Positions 16,216 through 26,323 are shown, numbered from the stretch's first letter. The stretch: DNA of 64,000 bases from CAIUGU01 sp965279735 (GCA_965279735.1 OZ257260.1:3286001-3350000); one strand, 5' to 3'. A program made the numbers and translations. Notes: generated by a model from the letters alone, not told the origin.

Positions 16216-17568
16216 GTGCACGGTTCGTTGTGGACCCTCTGTCTCAGACAACTCGAAGCCGAGATGCCGGAGCAACATTTCAACACCTGGATCCGGCCGC
16301 TGCAGGCCGTGGAGGAAAACCACATCCTCCATCTGCTGGCACCCAATCGATTCGTGGTGGACTGGGTCAACCAGAACGTCGTCGAACGGATCATGGAGCT
16401 AGTGGGCCAGACGGCTTCGGAACCGATTCCTTCCGTGGTATTGGAAGTGGGATCACGAAGAGGCGTTCCGATTCCCCCAGCCGCTGTTGCTGTTACAGCC
16501 CCTGGCGCGGATCCGAGAGTGTTCCGGGAAGCCCCGAGCCTCGCGCCCGGCGGACGGCTCAATGCGGATTTCATCTTCACGAATTTCGTCGAGGGCAAGA
16601 GCAACCAGCTCGCCAAGGCGGCGGCCATCCAGGTCGCAGAGAACCCGGGGAAAGCCTACAACCCGCTGTTCATCTACGGCGGCGTCGGACTGGGAAAAAC
16701 GCACCTCATGCATGCCGTCGGCAACATGATTCGCAGCCGTAATGCGAACGCCAAAGTGGCGTACGTGCACTCGGAGCGTTTCGTGGGTGACATGGTTCGC
16801 GCGCTTCAGCACAACACCATCAACGAGTTCAAGGTTGCCTACCGTTCGCTCGACGCATTGCTGATCGACGACATCCAGTTTTTCGCCGGCAAGGAACGCT
16901 CGCAGGAAGAATTCTTCCACACGTTCAATGCGCTGCTTGAAGGTCAACAGCAGGTGATCCTCACTTGCGACCGCTATCCCAAGGAAGTCGACGGGCTCGA
17001 AGAACGGCTGAAATCCCGCTTTGGCTGGGGTTTGACGGTTGCGATCGAACCACCTGAACTTGAAACCTGCGTGGCCATCCTGATGAGCAAGGCTTCGGCA
17101 GGCCGCGTCGAATTGCCGGAGGAAGTCGCCTTCTTCATCGCCAAACGCATCCGTTCTAACGTGCGTGAACTCGAAGGCGCGCTGCGCAGGGTCATCGCGA
17201 ACTCGCAGTTTACCGGCAGGCCGATTACGCTGGATTTTGCGAAGGAAGCGCTCCGGGATCTGCTGGCATTGCAGGACCGGCTCGTTACGATAGACAACAT
17301 CCAGAAGACCGTAGCGGAGTACTACAAGATTCGCGTTGCCGATCTGTTATCCAAGCGACGCAGCCGTTCGATTACTCGACCGCGGCAGCTCGCGATGGGC
17401 CTGGCGAAGGAACTGACGAATCACAGCTTGCCGGAAATCGGCGATGCCTTTGGTGGTCGCGACCACACTACGGTGTTGCATGCCTGCCGGAAAATCAAAG
17501 AGCTCAGGGAGTCCGAGACGCGGACCAACGAAGACTATCTGAATCTGCTTCGAACCCTCGCGGGATAA
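16216..17568 (+). CDS. dnaA: Chromosomal replication initiator protein DnaA
   Basis: A 450-residue AAA+ initiator. Domain I opens MHGSLWTLCLRQLEAEMPEQHFNTWIRPL. Domain III has the Walker A GGVGLGKTHLMHAVG and Walker B LLIDDIQF. Domain IV ends with the DNA-binding signature GGRDHTTVLHACRKI. The GTG start at 16216 has AGAGG eight bases upstream. Domain II is short (about residues 85-105). Confidence 0.97.
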   Translation: MHGSLWTLCLRQLEAEMPEQHFNTWIRPLQAVEENHILHLLAPNRFVVDWVNQNVVERIMELVGQTASEPIPSVVLEVGSRRGVPIPPAAVAVTAPGADPRVFREAPSLAPGGRLNADFIFTNFVEGKSNQLAKAAAIQVAENPGKAYNPLFIYGGVGLGKTHLMHAVGNMIRSRNANAKVAYVHSERFVGDMVRALQHNTINEFKVAYRSLDALLIDDIQFFAGKERSQEEFFHTFNALLEGQQQVILTCDRYPKEVDGLEERLKSRFGWGLTVAIEPPELETCVAILMSKASAGRVELPEEVAFFIAKRIRSNVRELEGALRRVIANSQFTGRPITLDFAKEALRDLLALQDRLVTIDNIQKTVAEYYKIRVADLLSKRRSRSITRPRQLAMGLAKELTNHSLPEIGDAFGGRDHTTVLHACRKIKELRESETRTNEDYLNLLRTLAG

Positions 17569-17834
17569 CCCTGCGGACAAGCTGGGGAGAGACGTGTGGA
17601 TAAACTGTGTGCGCAGGATGAGGCCTTTTCATCCACAGGCAGCCCACAGTCTGATGACAGGCGATACCGCGTTTGTGCGGGGGTTTATGCGAAGCCCAAG
17701 CTGCTGTTTCCAGATTGCTTTACAGGCTTACGCACAGAATTCGGGCTCGGTAATAGTCATAACAAGTTCTGATTCTTTAATTAAGACTTAAGATTACAGA
17801 GTAACGGCATTCCTTCAGTTTTTAAGGTGCAGCA
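17569..17834. other. Probable replication origin (oriC) between dnaA and dnaN
   Basis: A 266-bp gap with one perfect DnaA box (TGTGGATAA, 17595-17603), a one-mismatch box (TCATCCACA, 17629-17637) and a weaker one (TTACGCACA, 17728-17736). It ends in an AT-rich tract around 17750-17800 that includes TTCTTTAATTAAGACTTAAG and could be the unwinding element. Gene direction also diverges at this locus. Other origins could lie outside the window, but this is the usual place in the class. Confidence 0.7.
17595..17603 (-). promoter_or_regulatory. Perfect DnaA box in oriC candidate
   Basis: TGTGGATAA on the plus strand, the exact complement of the consensus TTATCCACA. It is 27 bp after the dnaA stop. 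Confidence 0.75.
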
Positions 17835-18944
17835 ATGAAGTTCAGCGCGGATAGAGAAGCCATCGTGGCTCCCCTACAGAACGTAATGGGAGTGGTCGAG
17901 AGACGGCAGACGATGCCCATCCTGGCGAACGTGCTGTTGTCAGGAAAGGACGGAAAACTTTCTGTCACGGCCACCGATCTCGAAGTGGAACTGGTGGCGG
18001 CGACTGCCGTGAATCTGCAGCAGCCCGGTGACGTCACGGTCCCGGGGCGCAAGTTCCTGGACATCATTCGCGCACTTCCTGAAAAGGCGAACGTGACCGT
18101 AACCATCGAGGGCGAAAAAGCTCTGGTGCGGTCCGGCAAAAGCCGCTTCAGCCTGGCGACCCTGACGGCAGGTGATTTTCCAACCGTTGAACAGATTCAT
18201 CCGCAGCAGACGCTCAAACTAAAACAAGCGGACTTCCGCCGTCTTCTCGACAAGACGCATTTCTCGATGGCGCAGCAGGATGTGCGCTACTACCTGAACG
18301 GTCTTTTGCTGGAAGTTGACGGTAAAACGCTGCGAACGGTAGCGACTGACGGTCATCGTCTGGCTTTATGTCAGATTACGCTCGATCAGGCAGGGATGAC
18401 GGCGGCAGGTGTACCCCTGCAGGTGATTGTGCCCAGAAAAGGCGTCCTGGAACTCCAGCGGCTCCTCTCCGGGGACAGCGAAGTGGAGCTGGCGATAGGC
18501 AGCAATCATGTTCGTATCCAGATCGGCGATATTCGCTTCACTTCGAAGCTAATTGATGGGCGTTTCCCGGAATATAGCCGCGTGATTCCTCCCAATCCTC
18601 CGCGATTGGTGAAGGCTGATCGCGATACGCTGCGAGCAGCGTTGCAGCGGGCAGCCATCCTGAGCAACGAGAAGTACCGGGGTATCCGCCTGGGTTTGAA
18701 GTCGAAAACGCTCGTGTTGCAGGCTCACAACCCGGAGCAAGAAGAAGCTGAGGAAGAACTGGACGTCGGCTATGAGGGCGACGAGATGGAAATCGGCTTC
18801 AACGTCAATTACTTGCTCGACGCATTGGCTGCCGTCGACGGCAACGAGGTGGAAATCGGATTGACCGATTCCAGTAATAGTTGTCTCGTCAATGCACCAG
18901 GCGTGACAGATACCCGCTACGTCGTAATGCCCATGCGCCTCTAG
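17835..18944 (+). CDS. dnaN: DNA polymerase III beta subunit (sliding clamp)
   Basis: A 369-residue sliding clamp made of three similar domains. It begins MKFSADREAIVAPLQNVMGVVERRQTMPIL and ends with the conserved VVMPMRL. It encircles DNA as a dimer and tethers polymerase III. AAGG seven bases before the ATG is a good ribosome binding site. An acidic insert (EQEEAEEELDVGYEGDE, about residues 302-318) falls in domain III, where this kind of variation is common. Confidence 0.97.
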   Translation: MKFSADREAIVAPLQNVMGVVERRQTMPILANVLLSGKDGKLSVTATDLEVELVAATAVNLQQPGDVTVPGRKFLDIIRALPEKANVTVTIEGEKALVRSGKSRFSLATLTAGDFPTVEQIHPQQTLKLKQADFRRLLDKTHFSMAQQDVRYYLNGLLLEVDGKTLRTVATDGHRLALCQITLDQAGMTAAGVPLQVIVPRKGVLELQRLLSGDSEVELAIGSNHVRIQIGDIRFTSKLIDGRFPEYSRVIPPNPPRLVKADRDTLRAALQRAAILSNEKYRGIRLGLKSKTLVLQAHNPEQEEAEEELDVGYEGDEMEIGFNVNYLLDALAAVDGNEVEIGLTDSSNSCLVNAPGVTDTRYVVMPMRL

Positions 18945-18976
18945 GCCGGCGTCGACGCGGTGCGCCGAATCGTGGC

Positions 18977-20062
18977 ATGACCCTTACCGCACTCGAAATC
19001 CGTGATTTCAGATGCATCGAGTACGCGCAACTTGAGTTCGATCCTCGTTGCACCCTGATCACAGGTGAAAATGCTTCCGGGAAAACCAGCCTGCTGGAAG
19101 CCATTTTCTTTCTGAGCTGTGGGCGTTCGTTCCGCAGTCCTCACCTGGAAGCCTTGATTCGAACCGGCACCAGCGCTTTCACGGCCGTGGGCCATGTAAG
19201 CAGTCCGCCCTTGCAAGCGTTGACCTTGGGCGTCCGAAGCTCCAGGGCAGGAAGCGAGATTCGGCTTGGCGGCCAGCCCGCCACGGGGTTTGCGCAGATG
19301 GCCGCCGCCTTACCTGTCCAGATCATTGACCCTGAAGTGCATAGGCTACTTGAGGACGGCCCGACGCAGCGCCGTCGATATCTGGATTGGGGAGTGTTCC
19401 ACGTGGAACCAGGATTCGTATCCGCTTGGCGCCGCTATCAGCGGGCGCTCAAGCAGCGCAATGCGGCGCTCAAAACGAAGCGACCACCCAATGAAGTCAG
19501 GTTATGGGATCCGGAATTGCTGGAGGCGGGAACCCTCATTGCTGAGCAGCGAAGCCGGTATGTTCAGGCTTTGTCCCAGCATGCCGCAGATCTGGGGCGT
19601 GAACTTCTTCAGCTGGACGTGGAAATAGATCTCCAGCAGGGGTGGCCGCAGGAGAAGGATTTCGGAGTCGCGCTGGATGATTCCTGGATAAGGGATGTGC
19701 AGCGAGGAGCCACCTCGGTCGGTCCCCACAGAGCGGACTTGGCCGTTCGGATCAGTGGACAGCTTGCCAAGGACCGCGTTTCCCGGGGTCAGCAGAAGCT
19801 GCTGGCGTCTTCGCTTTTGCTGGCCCAGATCCAGCATCGAGGGACATTTAGCGGGACGCAAACATCACTTTTGCTTGATGATCCGGCGGCGGAGCTAGAT
19901 GTGGATAACTTGCAGCGGCTACTCGCATTGGTAGTCAGAATGCCCGCCCAATTGATCGTCACGGCGCTGGATGAAAGTCGTCTGAAACTGCATCTGCCGC
20001 GGCAAGTGTTTCACGTGGAACAAGGAAAAGTGGCGCCGATGCTATACTCCCGGCCTTCCTGA
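18977..20062 (+). CDS. recF: DNA replication and repair protein RecF
   Basis: A 361-residue SMC-like ATPase that acts with RecOR at gapped DNA. Residues LTALEIRDFRCIEY start the head domain. The Walker A is GENASGKTSLLE. The signature region is SRGQQKLLASSLLLAQ and the Walker B LLLDDPAAELD. The start at 18977 is chosen because the upstream in-frame extension overlaps dnaN. gyrB follows after 13 bp, making the usual dnaA-dnaN-recF-gyrB order. Confidence 0.95.
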   Translation: MTLTALEIRDFRCIEYAQLEFDPRCTLITGENASGKTSLLEAIFFLSCGRSFRSPHLEALIRTGTSAFTAVGHVSSPPLQALTLGVRSSRAGSEIRLGGQPATGFAQMAAALPVQIIDPEVHRLLEDGPTQRRRYLDWGVFHVEPGFVSAWRRYQRALKQRNAALKTKRPPNEVRLWDPELLEAGTLIAEQRSRYVQALSQHAADLGRELLQLDVEIDLQQGWPQEKDFGVALDDSWIRDVQRGATSVGPHRADLAVRISGQLAKDRVSRGQQKLLASSLLLAQIQHRGTFSGTQTSLLLDDPAAELDVDNLQRLLALVVRMPAQLIVTALDESRLKLHLPRQVFHVEQGKVAPMLYSRPS

Positions 20063-20075
20063 TCAGGGCGAGCCT

Positions 20076-22487
20076 ATGACTGACAACGACGTCTACGATT
20101 CCAGTAAAATCAAGGTCTTAAAGGGTCTCGACGCAGTCAGGAAGCGACCTGGCATGTACATTGGTGACACCGATGATGGCAGCGGTTTGCACCACATGGT
20201 GTTCGAAGTCGTCGACAACTCGATCGATGAGGCATTGGCCGGGTACTGCACCGAAGTCACCGTCACTGTCCATGCGGATCAGTCAGTCACGGTGGCCGAT
20301 AACGGCCGTGGAATACCTGTGGATATCATGCCGGAAGAGGGTCGCTCGGCGGCCGAGGTTATCCTGACCGTGCTGCATGCCGGCGGGAAGTTCGACGACA
20401 CGTCCTACAAGGTTTCCGGAGGCTTGCACGGGGTAGGGGTGTCCGTCGTCAATGCCCTGTCGGAATACCTTCAGCTCACGATTCACCGGGACAGCCGTCT
20501 GCATACCCAGGAATACCGGCTGGGCGACCCCCAGGCGCCCCTTGCACTCGCAGGAACGACGGACAAGCGGGGCACAGTCATCCGATTCCGTCCCAGCGCG
20601 ACGATATTCACCAATATCGAATTCCACTACGAGATCCTGGCCAAGCGCCTGCGTGAGCTGTCGTTCCTGAACTCCGGTGTCCGCATCGAGCTCATCGATG
20701 AACGCGATGACAAGCACGAAGTATTCGAATACGAAGGCGGACTGAAGGAATTTGTCCGCTATCTGAATCGCAACAAGACCGCTGCGCACGACACCATCAT
20801 CTGGTTCCGGACGCAGCAGGAAGCGATTGCCGTTGAACTGGCCGTACAGTGGAACGACTCCTACCAGGAGAGCATGTACTGCTACACCAACAACATTCCC
20901 CAGAAGGACGGCGGCACGCACGTAGCAGGCTTTCGCAGCGCATTGACGCGCACGCTCAACAACTACATCGAGCGCGAGTACCCAAACAAAGACAAGATTG
21001 CGATGACAGGCGACGATGCGCGTGAAGGCCTGACCGCGATCCTTTCCGTCAAGATGCCCGATCCCAAGTTCTCCTCGCAGACCAAGGACAAGCTGGTGTC
21101 CTCCGAGATCAAGGGCATCGTGGAATCCGCAGTCGCAGCGAAGCTGGAGGAATTCCTGCTCGAGAATCCTGCCCAGGCCAAATCGATTGCAGCCAAGATC
21201 GTCGATGCTGCCCGTGCCCGTGAAGCTGCCCGCAAGGCGCGCGAAATGACGCGCAGAAAAGGCGCCCTGGATATCGCCGGCTTGCCTGGAAAGCTGGCGG
21301 ACTGTCAGGAGAAGGATCCGGCGCTCTCGGAAATGTTCCTGGTCGAGGGTGACTCTGCAGGCGGATCTGCCAAACAGGGCAGGGATCGCCGTACCCAGGC
21401 GATCCTGCCGCTCAAGGGCAAGATCCTGAACGTCGAGAAAGCGCGCTTCGACAAGATGCTGTCATCCGCCGAAGTCGGAACGTTGATTACCGCATTGGGT
21501 TGCGGCATCGGCGCCGATGATTTCGATGTCGCGAAGCTGCGTTATCACCGCATCATCATCATGACGGACGCCGACGTCGACGGTTCGCACATCCGCACGC
21601 TGCTGTTGACGTTCTTCTACCGCCAGATGCCGGTGCTGATCGAGCGCGGCCACATCTACATCGCACAGCCTCCGCTGTACAAGGTGAAGAAAGGCAAGAC
21701 CGAGAATTACGTGAAGGACGATGCGGAACTCAATGCGATGCTGCTCAAGGCTGCCCTCGATGGCGCCGAGCTGCACGCGGATCCGGCGCAGCCACCGGTG
21801 GCGGGTGCAGCCCTGGATGCGCTGTCGCGCCGCTGGATGGAGGTCACCGCAATCATCCGCCGTTCTTCGCGACGCTACGATCAGCGCGTTCTCGAACAGC
21901 TCCTGTATGTTCCTGAAGTCACCCTTGCGAGCCACGACAATCTCGGGTGGTTGACGGACTGGGGCCATCAGCTCGAAGCGCAGCTGAATGCGCCGGACGA
22001 TGCTGCGCGCCGCTACGAGGTTCGGGTTCTCGGCGATGACGCAGGACATCCGAAGCTGCTCGTGACGCGCATCGAGCACGGCAGCTCAACCGAAAAACAC
22101 ATTCACCGGGAATTCTTCGATTCGGCTGAATACCGGCGGATTGCCGAATTCGGCCGTACGCTCATCGGCTTCATCCAGCCCGGAGCCTACGTCGCCAAGG
22201 ATGACGATCGTCATGACGTAGGCAGCTTCAAGCAGGCAATGAACTGGTTGCTGGATCAGGCTCGCAAGGGCCAGGCGATCCAGCGGTACAAGGGTCTCGG
22301 TGAAATGAATCCCGGGCAGCTGTGGGATACGACCATCAATCCGGCAACGCGGCGTCTTATCCAGGTGCGCATCGAAGATGCCCAGGCTGCGAATGACATC
22401 TTCGCGACGCTCATGGGAGACCAGGTCGAGCCAAGGCGTGAGTTCATCGAGAAGAACGCACTCTCGGTGGCGAATCTCGATATCTAG
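20076..22487 (+). CDS. gyrB: DNA gyrase subunit B
   Basis: An 803-residue type IIA topoisomerase subunit that provides the ATPase for negative supercoiling. ATP-site elements are DNSIDEALAG, DNGRGIPVD and GGLHGVGVSVVN. The TOPRIM domain shows EGDSAGGSAKQGRDRRTQ and DADVDGSHIRTLLL. The C-terminal QRYKGLGEMNPGQLWDTT is diagnostic. The length matches the long gammaproteobacterial form with its insert domain (about residues 550-730). Confidence 0.97.
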   Translation: MTDNDVYDSSKIKVLKGLDAVRKRPGMYIGDTDDGSGLHHMVFEVVDNSIDEALAGYCTEVTVTVHADQSVTVADNGRGIPVDIMPEEGRSAAEVILTVLHAGGKFDDTSYKVSGGLHGVGVSVVNALSEYLQLTIHRDSRLHTQEYRLGDPQAPLALAGTTDKRGTVIRFRPSATIFTNIEFHYEILAKRLRELSFLNSGVRIELIDERDDKHEVFEYEGGLKEFVRYLNRNKTAAHDTIIWFRTQQEAIAVELAVQWNDSYQESMYCYTNNIPQKDGGTHVAGFRSALTRTLNNYIEREYPNKDKIAMTGDDAREGLTAILSVKMPDPKFSSQTKDKLVSSEIKGIVESAVAAKLEEFLLENPAQAKSIAAKIVDAARAREAARKAREMTRRKGALDIAGLPGKLADCQEKDPALSEMFLVEGDSAGGSAKQGRDRRTQAILPLKGKILNVEKARFDKMLSSAEVGTLITALGCGIGADDFDVAKLRYHRIIIMTDADVDGSHIRTLLLTFFYRQMPVLIERGHIYIAQPPLYKVKKGKTENYVKDDAELNAMLLKAALDGAELHADPAQPPVAGAALDALSRRWMEVTAIIRRSSRRYDQRVLEQLLYVPEVTLASHDNLGWLTDWGHQLEAQLNAPDDAARRYEVRVLGDDAGHPKLLVTRIEHGSSTEKHIHREFFDSAEYRRIAEFGRTLIGFIQPGAYVAKDDDRHDVGSFKQAMNWLLDQARKGQAIQRYKGLGEMNPGQLWDTTINPATRRLIQVRIEDAQAANDIFATLMGDQVEPRREFIEKNALSVANLDI

Positions 22488-22501
22488 AAGGTATCCAGAA
22501 A

Positions 22502-23242
22502 CTACTTGGAGGCTGGTGCGTCGCCGGCGGCGAATTCGGGTTTGAGGCGAGCAACGGTCGCCTCGACCCATGCCTGCGCTTCATCATTGATGCTGCGTGG
22601 ATCGCGCCCTTCGGTCTCGATGGCAGGACCAATGACCACGCGAATGATGCCTGCGCGCTTCAACAGTCCTCGCCGAGGCCAGAAGTAGCCGGCATTGTGT
22701 GCGACAGGGATCACCTTACGCCCCGTACGCGAGGCCAGCAATGCACCGCTCACGCCATAGCGTCGGGTTTCTCCCGGCGGCATCCGGGTGCCCTCCGGAA
22801 AAATCAGGATCCACCGACCTTCTGCAAGTTGCTTCTTGCCTTGGGCGACAACCTGGTTGACGGCGGAACTGCCTGCATTACGGTTGATGGCGATGGGCCG
22901 CATGACGCGTGTTGCCCAGCCGACGACGGGAATCCACATCAGTTCCCGTTTCAGCACCCAGGATTGCGGCGGGAAGATCACCATCTGCGCGATGGTTTCC
23001 CAGGCTGAGGAGTGCTTCCACATCGAGATGTGGTTGTCCGCCGGAATGTGTTCGGTGCCCTCGACCGTATACGTCAGTCCGCACAGCTTCTCGAGCAGCC
23101 AGAGTTGCCCACCTGCCCAGTTCCGCGCGATGCCGTACAGCTTTGCGTCGGGCAGCCAGCAAACCGCCAGCACGAACACGGCATACACCAGCGTCGAGCC
23201 GAACAGATAGCAGGTGAACAGCAGCGAGCCGAGCCATTGCAT
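22502..23242 (-). CDS. plsC: 1-acyl-sn-glycerol-3-phosphate acyltransferase (PlsC family)
   Basis: A 246-residue membrane-bound acyltransferase with two N-terminal hydrophobic segments. It should convert lysophosphatidate to phosphatidate. The substrate motif FPEGTR and the PVAHNAG block are present. The catalytic motif reads KHSSAWET, so the usual HX4D is HX4E. It lies 8 bp downstream of glyS on the same strand, as a similar acyltransferase does in pseudomonads. Confidence 0.85.
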   Translation of the reverse strand: MQWLGSLLFTCYLFGSTLVYAVFVLAVCWLPDAKLYGIARNWAGGQLWLLEKLCGLTYTVEGTEHIPADNHISMWKHSSAWETIAQMVIFPPQSWVLKRELMWIPVVGWATRVMRPIAINRNAGSSAVNQVVAQGKKQLAEGRWILIFPEGTRMPPGETRRYGVSGALLASRTGRKVIPVAHNAGYFWPRRGLLKRAGIIRVVIGPAIETEGRDPRSINDEAQAWVEATVARLKPEFAAGDAPASK

Positions 23243-23250
23243 GGCGGTTG

Positions 23251-25350
23251 CTAGCCAGGTAACCGCGAAAGGTCAGCGACGTGCAGGAACAGTTTGCGCA
23301 AACGAGCCAGCAACGCCAGGCGGTTGTCACGGACCAGGGTGTCATCCGCCATCACCATGACGCCATCGAAGAACGAATCCACAGCAGCGCGCAGACCCGC
23401 CAGCTTGCTGAGTGCAGTCGCGTACTCGCGCCGACTGATCAAGGGAGTCGTTACTCTTTCCATGGCGAGTACCTGCTCGAACAGGGCCTTCTCTGCCGGC
23501 TCCGTGAGCAGTTCCGAATTGACGGCGCCCGATGCCCCGCTCTCTGACTTGCGCAGGATGTTGGCAATCCGCTTGTTGGCGGCGGCGAGACTTGGCGCGT
23601 CATCCAGTTTCAGGAATTCCTGGAGAGCCCGGATGCGCGCATCGAAATCGAGCGGCGACCCCGGACGATTGGCGAGGACCGCGTCGAACATTTCAGCCGT
23701 GATGCTGCCTGCTGCAGAAGAGCCCTCGAGATAGTAGGCACGCAGGCGTTCCATGATGTAGTCATAAACACCCGTTCGCCAGTCACCTTCACCGGCCACA
23801 GGCAACGATTCAGCAACCTGGTTGATGAGTTGCATCAGGTCCAGATCGAGTCTTCTTTCGATCAGCAGCCGCAACACACCGAGGGCAGCGCGCCGCAGAC
23901 CGAAAGGATCACGCGTGCCTGTCGGCTTCTGCCCAAGCGCGAAAATGCCGGCGATCGTATCGAGGCGGTCTGCAATCGCAACTGCCATGCCGGCATTCGT
24001 TTCAGGCAGCCGGTCGCCAGCGAACTTCGGCAAGTAGTGTTCCGCAATGGCAACAGCAATCTCTTCGGGTTCACCGTCATGCCGCGCGTAGTACATGCCC
24101 ATCGTTCCCTGCAGCTCCGGGAACTCGCCGACCATGAGACTCAGGAGATCGCATTTGCAGAGTTCAGCGGTCCGCGCCGCAAGCTGAGGATCTCCGCCGG
24201 TCCGCGTGGCAATCAGCGCAGCGGTCCGCTTTATCCGTTCGCTCTTGTCGAAGAGCGAGCCGAGACCCTGCTGGAAGGAAACGTTGCGCAACAATTCACG
24301 TTTTGTATCGAGACGCTGACGACGATCGGTATCCCAGAAAAAGGCCGCATCCGCGAGTCGGGGGCGAATGACGCGTTCGTTCCCCTCACGGACTTTCTCT
24401 GGAGCATTGCTCTCGATGTTCGCAACACCGATGAAATGGGGCATCAGCGCACCTTGTCCATCGCGTACTGGAAAATACCGTTGATGGTCCTGCATCACGG
24501 CGATCGGGACTTCGGCGGGCAGTGACAGGAAGCGGTCTTCAAACCGTCCGGCGATGGGCACTGGCCATTCAACAAGTGCGGTCACTTCCTCGAGCAGTGC
24601 ATCGTCTATGACAGCTGTTCCGCCGATGGAGAGGGCCGCAGCAATTGCACCTGCACGAGTCTGCTCGCGTCGTACGGCCAGGTCTGCCAGAACCTTTCCC
24701 TTGTCCTGCAGGGTTGCCTCGTAGCGGGAGGGACTCGCGATCTTGAGCGGACCCGGCGCATGAAAGCGATGGCCGCGACTCATCGTTCCACTCTTGACGC
24801 CCAGGATTTCCGCATCGACAACAGCATCGCCGAACAGCATGACCACCCAGTGGACAGGGCGCACAAACTCGGCTTCTTCCGCTCCCCAGCGCATGCGCTT
24901 TGCGATGGGTAGGTCCTTCAGGGCAGTCGCCACGATGGCTGGCAACAATGCTGTCGTGGCTTCCCCGGCACGAACCGCGGTATAGGCCAGCACTTTCCCT
25001 TTGGGACCCTCCGCCTGACTCAGCGCTTCGATACTCACGCCGCAGGATGTTGCGAATCCTAGAGCAGCTCTGGTGGGCTGCCCATTGGCATCGAAGCTGC
25101 TGGCGACCGCAGGGCCGAGGCGTCGTATTTCCTGCTGCGGCTGTTCCGTCGCGACTTTGCGGACGCGGACCGCAAGGCGTCTAGGCGTCGCAAACGGTTC
25201 GACGGCTGCAAACCGGATCCCGGCGCCTTGCAGTCCATTCGCGATGCCATTGGCAAAAGCTTCGCTCAGGTTTCGCAAAGATTTCGGAGGCAGTTCTTCG
25301 GTGCCGATCTCGACGAGAAAATCGCGCGTCTTGCTATGTGTTGCGGCCAT
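23251..25350 (-). CDS. glyS: Glycyl-tRNA synthetase beta subunit
   Basis: A 699-residue beta chain of the bacterial alpha2beta2 glycyl-tRNA synthetase, which contributes tRNA recognition. It opens DFLVEIGTEELPPKSLRNLSEAF and carries the HD-like and C-terminal anticodon-binding regions (ending VMVMADDTLVRDNRLALLARLRKLF). Length is normal. It begins 14 bp after glyQ and is cotranscribed with it. Confidence 0.96.
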   Translation of the reverse strand: MAATHSKTRDFLVEIGTEELPPKSLRNLSEAFANGIANGLQGAGIRFAAVEPFATPRRLAVRVRKVATEQPQQEIRRLGPAVASSFDANGQPTRAALGFATSCGVSIEALSQAEGPKGKVLAYTAVRAGEATTALLPAIVATALKDLPIAKRMRWGAEEAEFVRPVHWVVMLFGDAVVDAEILGVKSGTMSRGHRFHAPGPLKIASPSRYEATLQDKGKVLADLAVRREQTRAGAIAAALSIGGTAVIDDALLEEVTALVEWPVPIAGRFEDRFLSLPAEVPIAVMQDHQRYFPVRDGQGALMPHFIGVANIESNAPEKVREGNERVIRPRLADAAFFWDTDRRQRLDTKRELLRNVSFQQGLGSLFDKSERIKRTAALIATRTGGDPQLAARTAELCKCDLLSLMVGEFPELQGTMGMYYARHDGEPEEIAVAIAEHYLPKFAGDRLPETNAGMAVAIADRLDTIAGIFALGQKPTGTRDPFGLRRAALGVLRLLIERRLDLDLMQLINQVAESLPVAGEGDWRTGVYDYIMERLRAYYLEGSSAAGSITAEMFDAVLANRPGSPLDFDARIRALQEFLKLDDAPSLAAANKRIANILRKSESGASGAVNSELLTEPAEKALFEQVLAMERVTTPLISRREYATALSKLAGLRAAVDSFFDGVMVMADDTLVRDNRLALLARLRKLFLHVADLSRLPG

Positions 25351-25364
25351 GGGAATTCGTGTGA

Positions 25365-26291
25365 TCAGGCGGAAAGTGCCGCGGTGGCAAGCAGCGGGAA
25401 TCCGAGGGCTTCGCGCGTGGCGTAATACGTTTCTGCCACTCCCTTCGCGAGCATGCGCACACGCAGGATGTAGCGCTGGCGTTCGGATACGGAAATGGCG
25501 CGACGGGCATCCAGCAGATTGAAGGTGTGAGATGCCTCGAGTACCTGCTCGTAAGCAGGTAGCGCCAGTTTCCTTTCAAGCAGGTTGCGGCAAGCAAGTT
25601 CGCAATGATCGAAGCGAGCGAACAACACCGCCGTATCGGCATGCTCGAAATTGTAGGCCGACATCTCGGACTCATTCTGGTGAAACACGTCGCGATAGGT
25701 GACCTTGCCCAGCGGTCCATCGGTCCAGACGATATCGAAAATACTTTCGACGCCCTGCAGATACATCGCGAGGCGTTCGAGTCCGTAAGTGATCTCGCCT
25801 GTCACGGGGCGGCAATCAAGACCACCTGCCTGCTGGAAGTAAGTGAACTGGGTGATCTCCATCCCGTTGAGCCAGACTTCCCAACCCAGCCCCCATGCTC
25901 CGAGGGTCGGCGATTCCCAGTTGTCCTCTACAAAGCGGATGTCATGCGTGAGCGGGTCGAAACCCAGCCCCCGCAATGAATCGAGGTATAGGTCCAGGAT
26001 GTTCTTGGGGGAAGGTTTGATCACCACCTGGAACTGGTAGTAATGCTGCAGGCGGAACGGGTTTTCCCCATACCGACCGTCGGTCGGACGGCGACAAGGC
26101 TGCACATAGGCAGCGCTCCAGGGTTCAGGGCCCAACGCGCGCAGGAAGGTACCGGTATGGAACGTTCCCGCTCCCATCGGCATGTCGTAGGGTTGAAGAA
26201 TGACGCAGCCCTGATCGGACCAGTAACGCTGCAGGGCGAAAATGAGTTCCTGAAACGTCCGGGGCGGAACGACCCCTTTCTTCTTGGTCAT
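25365..26291 (-). CDS. glyQ: Glycyl-tRNA synthetase alpha subunit
   Basis: A 308-residue class II catalytic subunit. Key segments are TFQELIFALQRYWSDQGC, VQPCRRPTDGRYGENPFR and SNAYNFEHADTA-like MSAYNFEHADTAVLF. The frame is open about 120 codons further upstream, but the family starts just before FQELI. The ATG at 26291 is therefore used; the extension would run into the glnA control region. The gene is divergent from glnA. Confidence 0.95.
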   Translation of the reverse strand: MTKKKGVVPPRTFQELIFALQRYWSDQGCVILQPYDMPMGAGTFHTGTFLRALGPEPWSAAYVQPCRRPTDGRYGENPFRLQHYYQFQVVIKPSPKNILDLYLDSLRGLGFDPLTHDIRFVEDNWESPTLGAWGLGWEVWLNGMEITQFTYFQQAGGLDCRPVTGEITYGLERLAMYLQGVESIFDIVWTDGPLGKVTYRDVFHQNESEMSAYNFEHADTAVLFARFDHCELACRNLLERKLALPAYEQVLEASHTFNLLDARRAISVSERQRYILRVRMLAKGVAETYYATREALGFPLLATAALSA

Positions 26292-26323
26292 GACTGTCTT
26301 GTCGTCCGGGCAGGGATCGCGAG

